64,000 nt of DNA from Chitinophaga sp. XS-30. Its GTDB lineage: Bacteria > Bacteroidota > Bacteroidia > Chitinophagales > Chitinophagaceae. The stretch is taken from positions 406,032 to 470,031 of the forward strand of contig NZ_CP043006.1 in the NCBI RefSeq assembly GCF_008086345.1, in the 5' to 3' direction. Shown here piece after piece: positions 42,200 through 49,709 of this stretch. Positions within the stretch are counted from its first letter, which is position 1. Every line of letters starts with the position of its first letter. Under the pieces are notes generated by a model. It had not been told where the DNA came from, ran no database searches, and was given only the letters and a program-made list of their open reading frames with translations. The position numbers and the translations under genes were made by a program.

Positions 42200-42532
42200 T
42201 TAAGTGTGCAATTTGTTAACGTATATCTCAAACGAGTCAATTCTTTCTTCCCAAAGTCTTGAATATTGATCAGCCCAATCTGCAATTTTCTTCAGTTGCC
42301 TGGGCCTGAGCGAGCAGAATGTTTCTCTACCCGCTCTTTTTATTTCCACCAATCCGCATTCATCCAGAATTTTGACTTGCTGGGAAATAGCAGGTCGGCT
42401 GATGTCGAAATACTCTGCCAGCGTTTTAAGATTCATGGGGTGTTTCGAGATAAGATCTATAATCTTTCTCCTGGTTGGATCAGCAATTGCCTGGAATATA
42501 TCTCTCCTGGATGAGATGGCCAAGTATAACAA
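42200..42532 (-). CDS. ArsR-family transcriptional regulator
   Basis: Winged-helix repressor of about 110 residues: RRDIFQAIADPTRRKIIDLI at the start, the recognition region FDISRPAISQQVKIL, and the wing LVEIKRAGRETFCSLRPRQL. No metal-binding cysteine set is present, so it belongs to the non-metal group usually paired with AHSA1 proteins. No ATG exists upstream of the family core in this frame. The start must be a TTG, at 42532 or at 42523. The former directly abuts a 15-bp perfect inverted repeat, so leader and operator nearly coincide. Confidence 0.87.
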   Translation of the reverse strand: MLYLAISSRRDIFQAIADPTRRKIIDLISKHPMNLKTLAEYFDISRPAISQQVKILDECGLVEIKRAGRETFCSLRPRQLKKIADWADQYSRLWEERIDSFEIYVNKLHT

Positions 42533-42568
42533 GTAAGTGTTCGCTTACACAAATAAGCGAACACTTAC
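42533..42568. promoter_or_regulatory. Perfect 15-bp inverted repeat at the ArsR start: probable operator
   Basis: GTAAGTGTTCGCTTA (42533-42547) and TAAGCGAACACTTAC (42554-42568) are exact complements around CACAAA. Position directly at the regulator's start fits an autoregulatory site; the dyad would also form a strong hairpin in RNA. Confidence 0.75.
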
Positions 42569-42933
42569 CAAAAGATATTTTTTCATTGTTGAGGGGAATG
42601 AAATGTAACCAGGCCAGCAGAAAACCGGCTTTTCCTGCTAACCCGCAGAATGATTTAGCCTGACAGTCGGTGCGATGCAAACCGGTGCTCATTTTATACA
42701 TAGCCTATAGATATTTACAAAAGTTAAATATTCCTCTTCGTTTTGTCTCCTGATTGGATACTCTGGATATCAACTACATGGGGCAATTCCTTACATTCTG
42801 TTCAAAATCAAATAGATAGAATAACAGAGAGGTTCACCCTTTTTCACTTTTTACTAAACTACCGGTGTCTTAACTTTATAGAATGTTTGTTGCAAACATA
42901 GGAGCACAACACGTTATAATTAATATCGACAAT
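42569..42933. other. AT-rich intergenic region with promoter and dyad for the NTF2-like gene
   Basis: No gene was found. Near its end, TTTT at 42849-42852 and TAACTTTA at 42871-42878 form a promoter-like pair reading right. Just downstream the palindrome TGTTTG-TTG-CAAACA (42884-42898) lies at the expected transcription start, possibly an operator. The rest shows no repeat or coding pattern that I can support. Confidence 0.45.
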
Positions 42934-43296
42934 ATGACCAAGACAGAAATAGCAAAAGCATTTTCAAATGGAGAATTTGAATTGACCTTTCAGTATCTTG
43001 CGGACAATGTACTATGGACCGTTGTAGGCGAGAATTATTTCGACTGCAAGAAAGCGGTAATGAACAACTGCGAACAAGTTTCCAGCTATTTTAAATCGGT
43101 AACAACAAATTTCAAAATGACAAATATGATAGCAGATAACAACCTGGTTGCTGTATGCGGAACAGCGGAATTCATTCGTGATGATAAAAAAGCAAATTTT
43201 GTTTCTGCATGTGATGTCTATGAATTCAACGGCAACAACAAACTACAGACTATAACATCGTACTGTATTCAGGAAAAAAATCGAATATCTGAATAG
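42934..43296 (+). CDS. NTF2/SnoaL-like small protein
   Basis: About 120 residues with a cone-shaped NTF2-like pattern: a helix (TEIAKAFSNGEFELTFQYLADNVLWTVVG), GENYFDCKKAV, and a beta-rich second half. Proteins of this group include nuclear-transport-factor-like and polyketide-cyclase-like folds; no catalytic residues can be assigned. The ATG at 42934 lies downstream of the predicted promoter and matches the domain start. The earlier ATG at 42883 would lie on the predicted transcription start. AT-rich, with codon use unlike the surrounding core genes. Small cassette-like unit. Confidence 0.68.
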   Translation: MTKTEIAKAFSNGEFELTFQYLADNVLWTVVGENYFDCKKAVMNNCEQVSSYFKSVTTNFKMTNMIADNNLVAVCGTAEFIRDDKKANFVSACDVYEFNGNNKLQTITSYCIQEKNRISE

Positions 43297-43358
43297 AAAA
43301 ACACGAACCGCTATCAATGCACGCCACAACATGAAACAGGCGATAAAATAATAACTAA

Positions 43359-43895
43359 ATGCGAAAATTATCACTTTTTATAGCGACAAGTTTAGACGGC
43401 TACATTGCAAAACCAAATGACGACCTTAGCTTTTTGAGATTAGTTGAAAAGGAGGGAGAAGACTACGGTTATAAAGAATTTACGAAAAACATAGACACCA
43501 TAATTATTGGGAGAAAGACCTATGATTATGTGCTTAAAGAAATTGGCCCTTCACATTACGACAACGGACAACAAGACGTGTATGTAATAACAAGAACTGA
43601 AAGGCCAGGTATTGGCAGAACTACATTTTATGCAGGAAACTTAACAGATCTGGTGTACCGGTTAAAATCCGAGAAAGGGGAAAAAAATATTTACTGTGAT
43701 GGTGGAGCAGAAATTATAAATGAGCTATTACAACACGACCTGATAGACGAAATTATAATTTCCATAATACCGATTCTAGTTGGCAACGGTACAAGATTAT
43801 TCAAAGACAGCAGGCCAGAACAGCAACTTGAACTTGTTAGCGCAAAATCATTTGATACAGGATTAACACAATTGCATTACAAGCGAAAAAAATAG
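43359..43895 (+). CDS. Dihydrofolate reductase-like (RibD C-terminal) protein
   Basis: 178 residues with the RibD_C/DHFR-like fold: the start MRKLSLFIATSLDGYIAKPND, IIIGRKTYDYV, NIYCDGGAEIINELL (nucleotide-binding Gly pair) and IIPILVGNGTRLF. These YyaP/YwjB-like proteins are NADPH-fold reductases of unknown substrate, not the essential DHFR. AT-rich. It is followed after one base by the VOC gene, so the two are probably co-translated. The intergenic sequence before it holds AACCGCTATCAATGC, a word that also occurs after the VOC gene. Confidence 0.88.
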   Translation: MRKLSLFIATSLDGYIAKPNDDLSFLRLVEKEGEDYGYKEFTKNIDTIIIGRKTYDYVLKEIGPSHYDNGQQDVYVITRTERPGIGRTTFYAGNLTDLVYRLKSEKGEKNIYCDGGAEIINELLQHDLIDEIIISIIPILVGNGTRLFKDSRPEQQLELVSAKSFDTGLTQLHYKRKK

Positions 43896-43896
43896 T

Positions 43897-44334
43897 ATGG
43901 AACAACGAATTAGCGTATTAACAATTGGAGCGGACGACTTGAACGAAATGAAACATTTTTATGGACAAGTTTTAGGCTGGACAACAGTTGCGGAAAATAA
44001 AGACGTAGCCTTTTATAAATTCAATGGATTTTTATTGAGTATTTGCAACAAAAAAATACTTGCCGACTTTATAGGCGTTGACCACAAAGGGCAAGGTTTT
44101 CGTTCAGTGACTATTGGCTACAATGTTGACAGTAAAGAAAGCGTGTTAGCGCTTTACGACCAACTGAAAGACAAAGTAAAAATTTTGAAGGCCCCGACAG
44201 AAGCCCCATTTGGTGGTATCTTCTTCTATTTTTCGGATATTGAAGGGAACATAATTGAAATCGCCCAAAATTCCTTTGTAACACTTGACAAAGACAATAA
44301 CGCAATTGATCACAAGCCGATTGACAACTTGTAA
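43897..44334 (+). CDS. VOC-family (glyoxalase/bleomycin-resistance fold) protein
   Basis: 145 residues with the paired beta-alpha-beta-beta-beta modules of the vicinal-oxygen-chelate fold: LTIGADDLNEMKHFYGQVLGW at the start, and APFGGIFFYFSDIEGNIIEIAQNS as the second metal-site module. The E in the second module is kept, while the first-module His is replaced by Gly/Ala in LTIGAD, so metal binding is uncertain. Function could be dioxygenase-like or binding only. It directly follows the DHFR-like gene. AT-rich. Confidence 0.85.
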   Translation: MEQRISVLTIGADDLNEMKHFYGQVLGWTTVAENKDVAFYKFNGFLLSICNKKILADFIGVDHKGQGFRSVTIGYNVDSKESVLALYDQLKDKVKILKAPTEAPFGGIFFYFSDIEGNIIEIAQNSFVTLDKDNNAIDHKPIDNL

Positions 44335-44408
44335 AATAACACAAGCGTCAAATGAAGCATTCGCCCCCCTGACGCCCAAACCGCTGTTATGCGACCATAC
44401 TTTTCTTC

Positions 44409-44888
44409 CTAGTTGGCTGAATGCAATCCCAGTTTATTCCCTTCAGTATCAGTAAACAGGGCATAGAAACCCATTTCAGGACTTATCGCTGTTTTGGGCA
44501 TAATTATTTCTCCGCCATTGGCCGCGATCTTGTCTAAAATGATCTGTAAATCATCTCCTCCATTCAGGTAGAGCACACTCCCGCTGGCCGTAGGTGTATA
44601 ATCACTTCCATTGGCTAAAACCACATTCACAGTTCCTTCTTCAGCTGGGAAAACGCCCATTTTTACATCTCCCATTTCAGCTTCTTCAATACTGACCCCT
44701 AAAATGGCGCTGTAGAATTTTATTGCCCTGCCGAGGTCAGCAGCGGGTATCTCGATTATGGAAACCAAATTACTCATACTGTTCTCTGTTTTAATTTTAT
44801 TTTGCGGTTGTTCATTCAATTTGTTGCGGTCGGCACAGGCAATAAGGCCGGCTGCAACCAACGCCATACAGGGAAAAAACTTTTTCAT
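44409..44888 (-). CDS. VOC-family protein with lipoprotein signal
   Basis: 159 residues. An N-terminal lipoprotein signal, MKKFFPCMALVAAGLIAC (C18), is followed by a short linker. The VOC domain begins at MSNLVSIIEIPAADLGRAIKFYSAILGV and ends at MGFYALFTDTEGNKLGLHSAN. Relatives of this domain are normally cytoplasmic and start at the MSNLVS methionine (residue 38). Either the gene makes an envelope-anchored form, or translation starts at the inner ATG. The A-rich sequence before the first ATG gives some support to the longer form. Confidence 0.78.
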   Translation of the reverse strand: MKKFFPCMALVAAGLIACADRNKLNEQPQNKIKTENSMSNLVSIIEIPAADLGRAIKFYSAILGVSIEEAEMGDVKMGVFPAEEGTVNVVLANGSDYTPTASGSVLYLNGGDDLQIILDKIAANGGEIIMPKTAISPEMGFYALFTDTEGNKLGLHSAN

Positions 44889-44960
44889 ACTTCCTTCTCA
44901 GATTGGATGCAGCTAAATTACAACGCGTTTTAAAGCCGGTATTGTACAAATGCGACACAC

Positions 44961-45782
44961 CTAGTCTTTCCTGCACATTACAGCGGAAAGCATCATATGC
45001 TCATCTTTCATAAACGCTGTCGGGGTTGTACCGGTAAACTCCTTAAAATCCCTTATGAAATGTGCCTGGTCATAATACTCGCTTTCGTAGGCGATATTGG
45101 CAAGGTTTCCAGATCTATCGCCAAGCAGCATTTTCAAAGCGGCCTGCAACCTGATTACTTTGCCTAATTGCTTTGGACTGATGCCGATCTGTTTGGAGAA
45201 ATTTCTTTCCAGCTGCCTTCTTTTTGACAGATCGTTTTCAAGTATGTTATTAATGGGACTTTTACCACTTGTTGACACAAGGGCATCAATTGTTGTCTTT
45301 ACAATCTTGTCAATAGTTGTTTTACGGTTGATTGCAGTCAATAGGAACTTTTCCATAATTTCTATTCGTTCCCCTGTGTCTTTTGCCTGAACGATTTTTC
45401 GTTCCAACGCCTTCGAAACCCTGTTTCCAAAAAGGATTGCTACCGGTATTTCTTTATCAGACAGCTCTTTTATTGGTGTGGTTACAAAATTGGCAAAACC
45501 ATATGGATAAAACCGGATGGCAAATGTGTTGACGTAGCCGGTTGGTTGAATATATAAAGGATCAATGATCTGCCCAAGTACCATTGCGCGGGGTTGCAGG
45601 ATGAAACTTGTTGCTGATGTGTACCGTTTTATATCATCTCCAAGGATAAAAGCCATTTCAATGCAGCCGTCCGGAATTATTCGTTGTTTTGGCGCATCAG
45701 GTTCCGCCGGAACTTCCAAAGTCCAGTAGCACTTCACAAGCGCCTCCAGGTCCGGATGCGGTTTAAATGTCTGATAGTTCAT
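44961..45782 (-). CDS. AraC-family transcriptional regulator
   Basis: 273 residues. The N-terminal half has the DUF6597-like start (YQTFKPHPDLEALVKCYWTLE, PDGCIEMAFILGD, AIRFYPYGFANF). The C-terminal half has two helix-turn-helix units: SKRRQLERNFSKQIGISPKQLGKVIRLQAAL and LANIAYESEYYDQAHFIRDFKEFTG. The ligand-binding part suggests a small effector, unidentified. It is transcribed in the same direction as the toroid-fold gene upstream and ends before the lipoprotein VOC gene. Confidence 0.9.
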   Translation of the reverse strand: MNYQTFKPHPDLEALVKCYWTLEVPAEPDAPKQRIIPDGCIEMAFILGDDIKRYTSATSFILQPRAMVLGQIIDPLYIQPTGYVNTFAIRFYPYGFANFVTTPIKELSDKEIPVAILFGNRVSKALERKIVQAKDTGERIEIMEKFLLTAINRKTTIDKIVKTTIDALVSTSGKSPINNILENDLSKRRQLERNFSKQIGISPKQLGKVIRLQAALKMLLGDRSGNLANIAYESEYYDQAHFIRDFKEFTGTTPTAFMKDEHMMLSAVMCRKD

Positions 45783-45984
45783 GGGATGGATGTTGTTTGA
45801 TCAGCGTGCCGCACAACGGGTTTTCCGGCGGTCGCAGATCGCTCCAAAATATCCTGACAAACCAGAAACAACAAGTATAGATGAGATTAGCGGAATAACC
45901 AAACGCAGATAGCACTTCCTGGTAGGGCGCCTTCCTTTCAGACTCCGTAACACCGCAAGGGTAAAGTTGGTGCCTGTTGTTCAT
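45763..45984 (-). CDS. Doubtful small open frame
   Basis: A 73-codon frame fills the space between the toroid-fold gene and the AraC gene. It overlaps the first by four bases (ATGA) and the second by 20. The overlap pattern looks like translational coupling, but the composition (several Cys, Trp and Pro, no domain) is not convincing and I do not recognise it. It may be noise or a gene remnant. Confidence 0.22.
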   Translation of the reverse strand: MNNRHQLYPCGVTESERKAPYQEVLSAFGYSANLIYTCCFWFVRIFWSDLRPPENPLCGTLIKQHPSHELSDI

Positions 45985-46916
45985 TCATCTTTTTTATAAA
46001 ATCTCAAAACTCTCAATGCCCTTAATGTATTCCAGCGGCTGGGATTTCCGGGTTTCTCCATGTCAAAATGCGTTTGTCCAGGGTAGTTTGCAGGCAATTT
46101 CCATAGTCCCTCTTTATTTCTTTTGCTTTTAATTATGTCGATCGACTCTTCCATCCTGCTATCATATTTCACTTTGCCAAACTGGAAGTAGTCCATTGCT
46201 TTAAGAATATCGTAATGCCAGCGTGGTGGATAGCATAGTTTCAAAAAGTTTGGATTGATCACTTCCCCCGTTTTATCTGAGCGAAATAACCTGTGCGTCA
46301 GGATAAATTCCTGAGATGAGCGTTTTGCATTTCGTAATTCGTCCAATCTGTACTTGTATCCGCTGTTTTCGTATTCAAGAATACCTTCAAGAACGGAGAG
46401 CGTAGAGTGCAATGAACTGTGTACTGCTCCCTTCCGGTTTGACTGACAGTTAAATCCTCCATCTTTCATTTTCTCAGATAGCAGGAAGTCAACAACTGAT
46501 TTCAACAACTCCTCATTTACATGAAAGTATGACGAATAATTCAAAACCATTCCATTGATGCAAACATCACTTTTCTTAACGGTTCCAACAGGTAATATTC
46601 CCCCATCGGCTCCTTTCAGGTTTTTAAAAATAGCATTCAGGGTTTCGCATATTATTTTGTTCTCAGGAGAAATGCAGGTATTTCTTAAATCCAACAAAGT
46701 GTAGTGAGTTGACGTCCATTTCGGCTGATAGAAATCCTTCCCCCAAAGCCCGTTTGGGTGCCGGCAGGATAGGAACTGCAATCCCCAGCCTTTGGATTCA
46801 ATTTTCTTTCTGAGCCTTGGCCTGTCATCATCCAATAAGTCTCTGTATGTCTGATATTGAATAGACACGTCTCCCTCAAGCAGCCAGGATATTATTTTCT
46901 TATTCTTATCGGTCAT
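45981..46916 (-). CDS. Alpha/alpha-toroid (squalene-cyclase-like) protein of unknown function
   Basis: 311 residues with repeated helical pairs of the terpenoid-cyclase/prenyltransferase toroid type: VSIQYQTYRDLL, DGGILPVGTVKKSDVCINGMVLNY, KMKDGGFNCQSNRKGAVHSSLHSTLSVLEG, and NKEGLWKLPANYPGQTHFDME. The DGGF/GLW repeats resemble QW-type motifs, but the cyclase DxDD or DCTAE motif is absent. Activity as a cyclase is therefore unlikely, and a binding role is possible. AT-rich. It may form a unit with the AraC gene downstream. Confidence 0.7.
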   Translation of the reverse strand: MTDKNKKIISWLLEGDVSIQYQTYRDLLDDDRPRLRKKIESKGWGLQFLSCRHPNGLWGKDFYQPKWTSTHYTLLDLRNTCISPENKIICETLNAIFKNLKGADGGILPVGTVKKSDVCINGMVLNYSSYFHVNEELLKSVVDFLLSEKMKDGGFNCQSNRKGAVHSSLHSTLSVLEGILEYENSGYKYRLDELRNAKRSSQEFILTHRLFRSDKTGEVINPNFLKLCYPPRWHYDILKAMDYFQFGKVKYDSRMEESIDIIKSKRNKEGLWKLPANYPGQTHFDMEKPGNPSRWNTLRALRVLRFYKKDE

Positions 46917-47230
46917 ATTTACAATTTAGATAATGTTTTCTGGTTTGGCACGATAAATAACCGGGGTTGCCGCATGATGCTGAAGAGAATCCTGAAATAG
47001 TTAAAGACAAAATCAAATACTTCTCTAATGACCAGTTCGATGGAGTTCATGCTTGGCGATTTAAAAGGGGGATAGGGAAATGTTCACGTCATCCAAGATA
47101 GGGAATTATTTTCCGCAAAGCCATCGCACCCCATCAGGGAATATTTCAGTATATTAGTAAAGAAGATAAAATACCCTGGGCGTCAAACCAAAACAATACC
47201 CCGTTTGTTTCTAACCAAAAACACTTCGCC
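46917..47230. other. Intergenic region with possible gene remnant
   Basis: From 46961 to 47101 one plus-strand frame without a start codon reads like protein: EENPEIVKDKIKYFSNDQF, then DGVHAWRFKRG, then a stop. It could be the end of a decayed gene. From 47102 to 47230 only the leader of the amidase gene is seen. Confidence 0.3.
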
Positions 47231-48280
47231 ATGAACACCTTCATCAAATCGGCTTTCCTGGCAGCCATCCTCTCTGCCGGCACTATCGTGCAAAACGGAT
47301 TCGGCTGTACCCGTGTAGTGTACAAAGGACTGAACAATATCATTCTCACCGCCAGGTCTATGGACTGGCAGGAAGACGTATTGACCAATCTCTGGATCTT
47401 CCCCAGGGGCATGGCACGCAACGGCGCCGTAGGGCCGCATTCCCTTAAATGGACATCCAGGTACGGCAGCGTTATCGCCTCGGGCTACGACATCTCCACT
47501 ACGGACGGCATGAATGAAAAAGGGCTGGTGGCCAATGTGCTCTGGCTGGTGGAATCCGGTTACCCCGAATGGGACCAAAGCAAGCCAGGCCTGACCATCG
47601 CCGCCTGGGCGCAGTACGTGCTGGACAATTTTGCAACGGTGAACGAAGCCGTGAAAGCAATGGAAAAGGAGGAATTTGTGGTGATCACGGAAAAGGTGCC
47701 GGGGCAGGACAGGCTGGCCACGCTGCACCTCTCCCTCTCCGACGCAACAGGCGACAACGCCATCTTCGAATATATCAACGGCAAACTTATCATCCATCAC
47801 GATGCGGCCTACACGGTAATGACCAATTCTCCGGTCTTCGACAGGCAGCTTGCGCTGAATGAATACTGGAAGGATATTGGCGGCACCGTTGTTCTGCCGG
47901 GCACCAACCGCGCATCAGACCGCTTTGCCAGGGCTGCTTTTTACATAGATGCCATTCCCAAAACAGATAACACCCACGTTGCCGTAGCCAGCGTATTCAG
48001 CGTCATCCGGAACTGTTCCGTGCCTTTCGGCATTTCTACGGAAGGCCAGCCGAACATTTCCTCTACCCGCTGGAGAACGGTTTCCGATCATAAAAACCTG
48101 GTGTACTATTTTGAATCCGTGCTCACGCCGAATACTTTCTGGGTCAACTTCAAGGACATCGATTTTTCCCCGAAGGCAGCGGTAAAAAAGCTCAACCTCA
48201 CAAAAGGGGAAGTATATGCGGGCAATGCGGCCAAGTCCTTCGTAAAAAGCGCTCCTTTTAAATTCCAGGGGCTGGAATGA
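47231..48280 (+). CDS. Choloylglycine-hydrolase-family linear amide hydrolase
   Basis: Ntn-hydrolase of 349 residues (penicillin V acylase/bile salt hydrolase group), cleaving linear amide bonds other than peptides. A signal peptide (AFLAAILSAGTIVQNGFG) ends directly before C26, the expected N-terminal nucleophile, in GCTRVVY. D45 in ARSMDWQED, the Asn in GLVANVLWL, and FSVIRNCSVPFG with R fit the family active site. It is predicted to act in the periplasm. Family members hydrolyse bile salts, penicillin V or N-acyl-homoserine lactones. Nothing in the sequence decides which. Followed by an AraC gene, perhaps its regulator. Confidence 0.9.
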   Translation: MNTFIKSAFLAAILSAGTIVQNGFGCTRVVYKGLNNIILTARSMDWQEDVLTNLWIFPRGMARNGAVGPHSLKWTSRYGSVIASGYDISTTDGMNEKGLVANVLWLVESGYPEWDQSKPGLTIAAWAQYVLDNFATVNEAVKAMEKEEFVVITEKVPGQDRLATLHLSLSDATGDNAIFEYINGKLIIHHDAAYTVMTNSPVFDRQLALNEYWKDIGGTVVLPGTNRASDRFARAAFYIDAIPKTDNTHVAVASVFSVIRNCSVPFGISTEGQPNISSTRWRTVSDHKNLVYYFESVLTPNTFWVNFKDIDFSPKAAVKKLNLTKGEVYAGNAAKSFVKSAPFKFQGLE

Positions 48281-48326
48281 TATTTCCACCGCCCATCTTC
48301 CGGGGTTTCCTTAATTTTAGCAGGCC

Positions 48327-49100
48327 ATGCAAATCAGGAAATTCCCTCCTTCCGCAATACTTGCTCCCTTCATCCGGGAATTCGTCATCATAGAAAGTGA
48401 CGTGGAATTTGACAGCCATACCATCCCGGATACCGCGCTGGTGATGGCATTCCGGTATATGGGCAATATCCTGCATATCGCAGATGGCGGCAATGCGCCT
48501 GTACCTTCCGGCGCCGTATCCGGGTTGCGACGGTCCGGCCGCAGCTTTCACTACACGAAGGGCACGGCCAATCTGCTGGTGATATTACGCGAAGGAGGAA
48601 TGGCCGCTTTCAGCAGGATGCCGGCGCATGAACTGTTCGGGCAAAGCATTTCCTCCGAAAATCTCTTTCCCCGCAGGGAACTGGAAGAGATACTGCAGCG
48701 CCTCGCCGCAGCACCGCATCATCCCGCACGGATCGGGATCATGGAAACATTTCTGCTGAACAGGATGCTGCCCGGCAAAACCGACCCGCTTATCCGCCAG
48801 GTGCTGCAAACCATCAAAATACAGCACGGGACGGCGCGTGTGAAGGAACTGGCACAGGCCCTGTACATCAGCCAGGATGCCCTTGAAAAAAGGTTCAGGA
48901 GCCAGATAGGCGCCACGCCTAAACAATACGCCTCCATTATCCGACTGCGGCACCTCATCGAACGATATTCCTCCTTCCCCTCCCTGACCGCGGCCTCGTA
49001 TGAAGCCGGGTATTTCGATCAGTCCCATTTCATCAAAGACTTCCGCCTCTTCACCGGCCAAACGCCCAAAGACTTCTTTGCCTCCGCCCGTTACTGGTAG
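48327..49100 (+). CDS. AraC-family transcriptional regulator
   Basis: 257 residues. The N-terminal part (FPPSAILAPFIREFVIIESD, PDTALVMAFRYMG) is a DUF6597-like sensor. The C-terminal HTH pair is ARVKELAQALYISQDALEKRFRSQIG and LTAASYEAGYFDQSHFIKDFRLFTG. It lies 46 bases after the amidase gene, same direction. A ligand cannot be assigned. Confidence 0.88.
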   Translation: MQIRKFPPSAILAPFIREFVIIESDVEFDSHTIPDTALVMAFRYMGNILHIADGGNAPVPSGAVSGLRRSGRSFHYTKGTANLLVILREGGMAAFSRMPAHELFGQSISSENLFPRRELEEILQRLAAAPHHPARIGIMETFLLNRMLPGKTDPLIRQVLQTIKIQHGTARVKELAQALYISQDALEKRFRSQIGATPKQYASIIRLRHLIERYSSFPSLTAASYEAGYFDQSHFIKDFRLFTGQTPKDFFASARYW

Positions 49101-49139
49101 ATCACTGATTTTTTACAATTCCCGGCCGCCGGGCCCGGA

Positions 49140-49147
49140 TAACTTTG
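49140..49147 (+). promoter_or_regulatory. Candidate -7 element of the SnoaL-like gene
   Basis: TAACTTTG matches TAnnTTTG exactly, 17 bases before the ATG. Only a T-run (49109-49114) is present near the -33 position. Confidence 0.5.
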
Positions 49148-49163
49148 TGAAAAAATCAAACAT

Positions 49164-49649
49164 ATGAAACCACTCGTCATGGCTATGATGCTTATTCCTG
49201 CGCTTTCGCAGGCCCAGGGAACGGCGGAGCAAAACAGGAAAACCGTAGGGAAGATCTACGCCGAAGCCATTAACGGCAGGCACTCCGAACGGCTGAATGA
49301 TTTCATTGCGGCGGAATATACCGGCGTAAAGGGCGTTAAAGGCCCGGCGGGGTTCCGGAACGCCATTGAAGAGATCGTCGCGGCATTCCCGGATGCGCAA
49401 TGGAAAGTAGAAGAAATGATCGCGGAAGGCGATAAAGTATTCGTCAGATGGACGTTCACCGGAACACACCGCGGGCAGTTCCAGCACATCCCCGCCACGG
49501 GCAAAACGGTCTCAAATACCGGGATGGCCGTTTATGTGCTGAAAAACGGCATGGTAACCGGCACGCAGGTGTACACGGACAGGCTGAGCTTTATGCAGCA
49601 ACTGGGTATATTGCCGGAAGACCTGACCACACTGGGCAGGAAAACCTAG
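49164..49649 (+). CDS. Exported SnoaL-like ester-cyclase-fold protein
   Basis: 161 residues: a signal peptide (PLVMAMMLIPALSQAQ), then a SnoaL/NTF2-like domain with KIYAEAINGRH, AAFPDAQWKVEEMIAEGDKVFVRWTFTGTHRGQF, and GMAVYVLKNGMVTGTQVYTD. The HRGQF and Asp positions resemble polyketide-cyclase-like catalytic acids, but function in this exported group is unknown. Own promoter, and followed by a terminator hairpin, so a single-gene unit. Confidence 0.87.
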   Translation: MKPLVMAMMLIPALSQAQGTAEQNRKTVGKIYAEAINGRHSERLNDFIAAEYTGVKGVKGPAGFRNAIEEIVAAFPDAQWKVEEMIAEGDKVFVRWTFTGTHRGQFQHIPATGKTVSNTGMAVYVLKNGMVTGTQVYTDRLSFMQQLGILPEDLTTLGRKT

Positions 49650-49658
49650 CTTTCCGGT

Positions 49659-49686
49659 GCAAAAAAGCGCCGGAGGCGGCTTTTGC
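49659..49686. terminator. Terminator between the SnoaL-like and SDR genes
   Basis: GCAAAA and TTTTGC frame an imperfect GC stem (AGCGCC / GGCGGC) with a short loop, between the converging genes. Confidence 0.5.
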
Positions 49687-49709
49687 GCTCCCGCCCGGCA
49701 ATTGTCCCC

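Noticed and set aside
43297..44408. Integron cassette array
   Set aside because: Only one short shared word was found and no integrase or attC-like fold can be demonstrated; kept only as a tentative finding.
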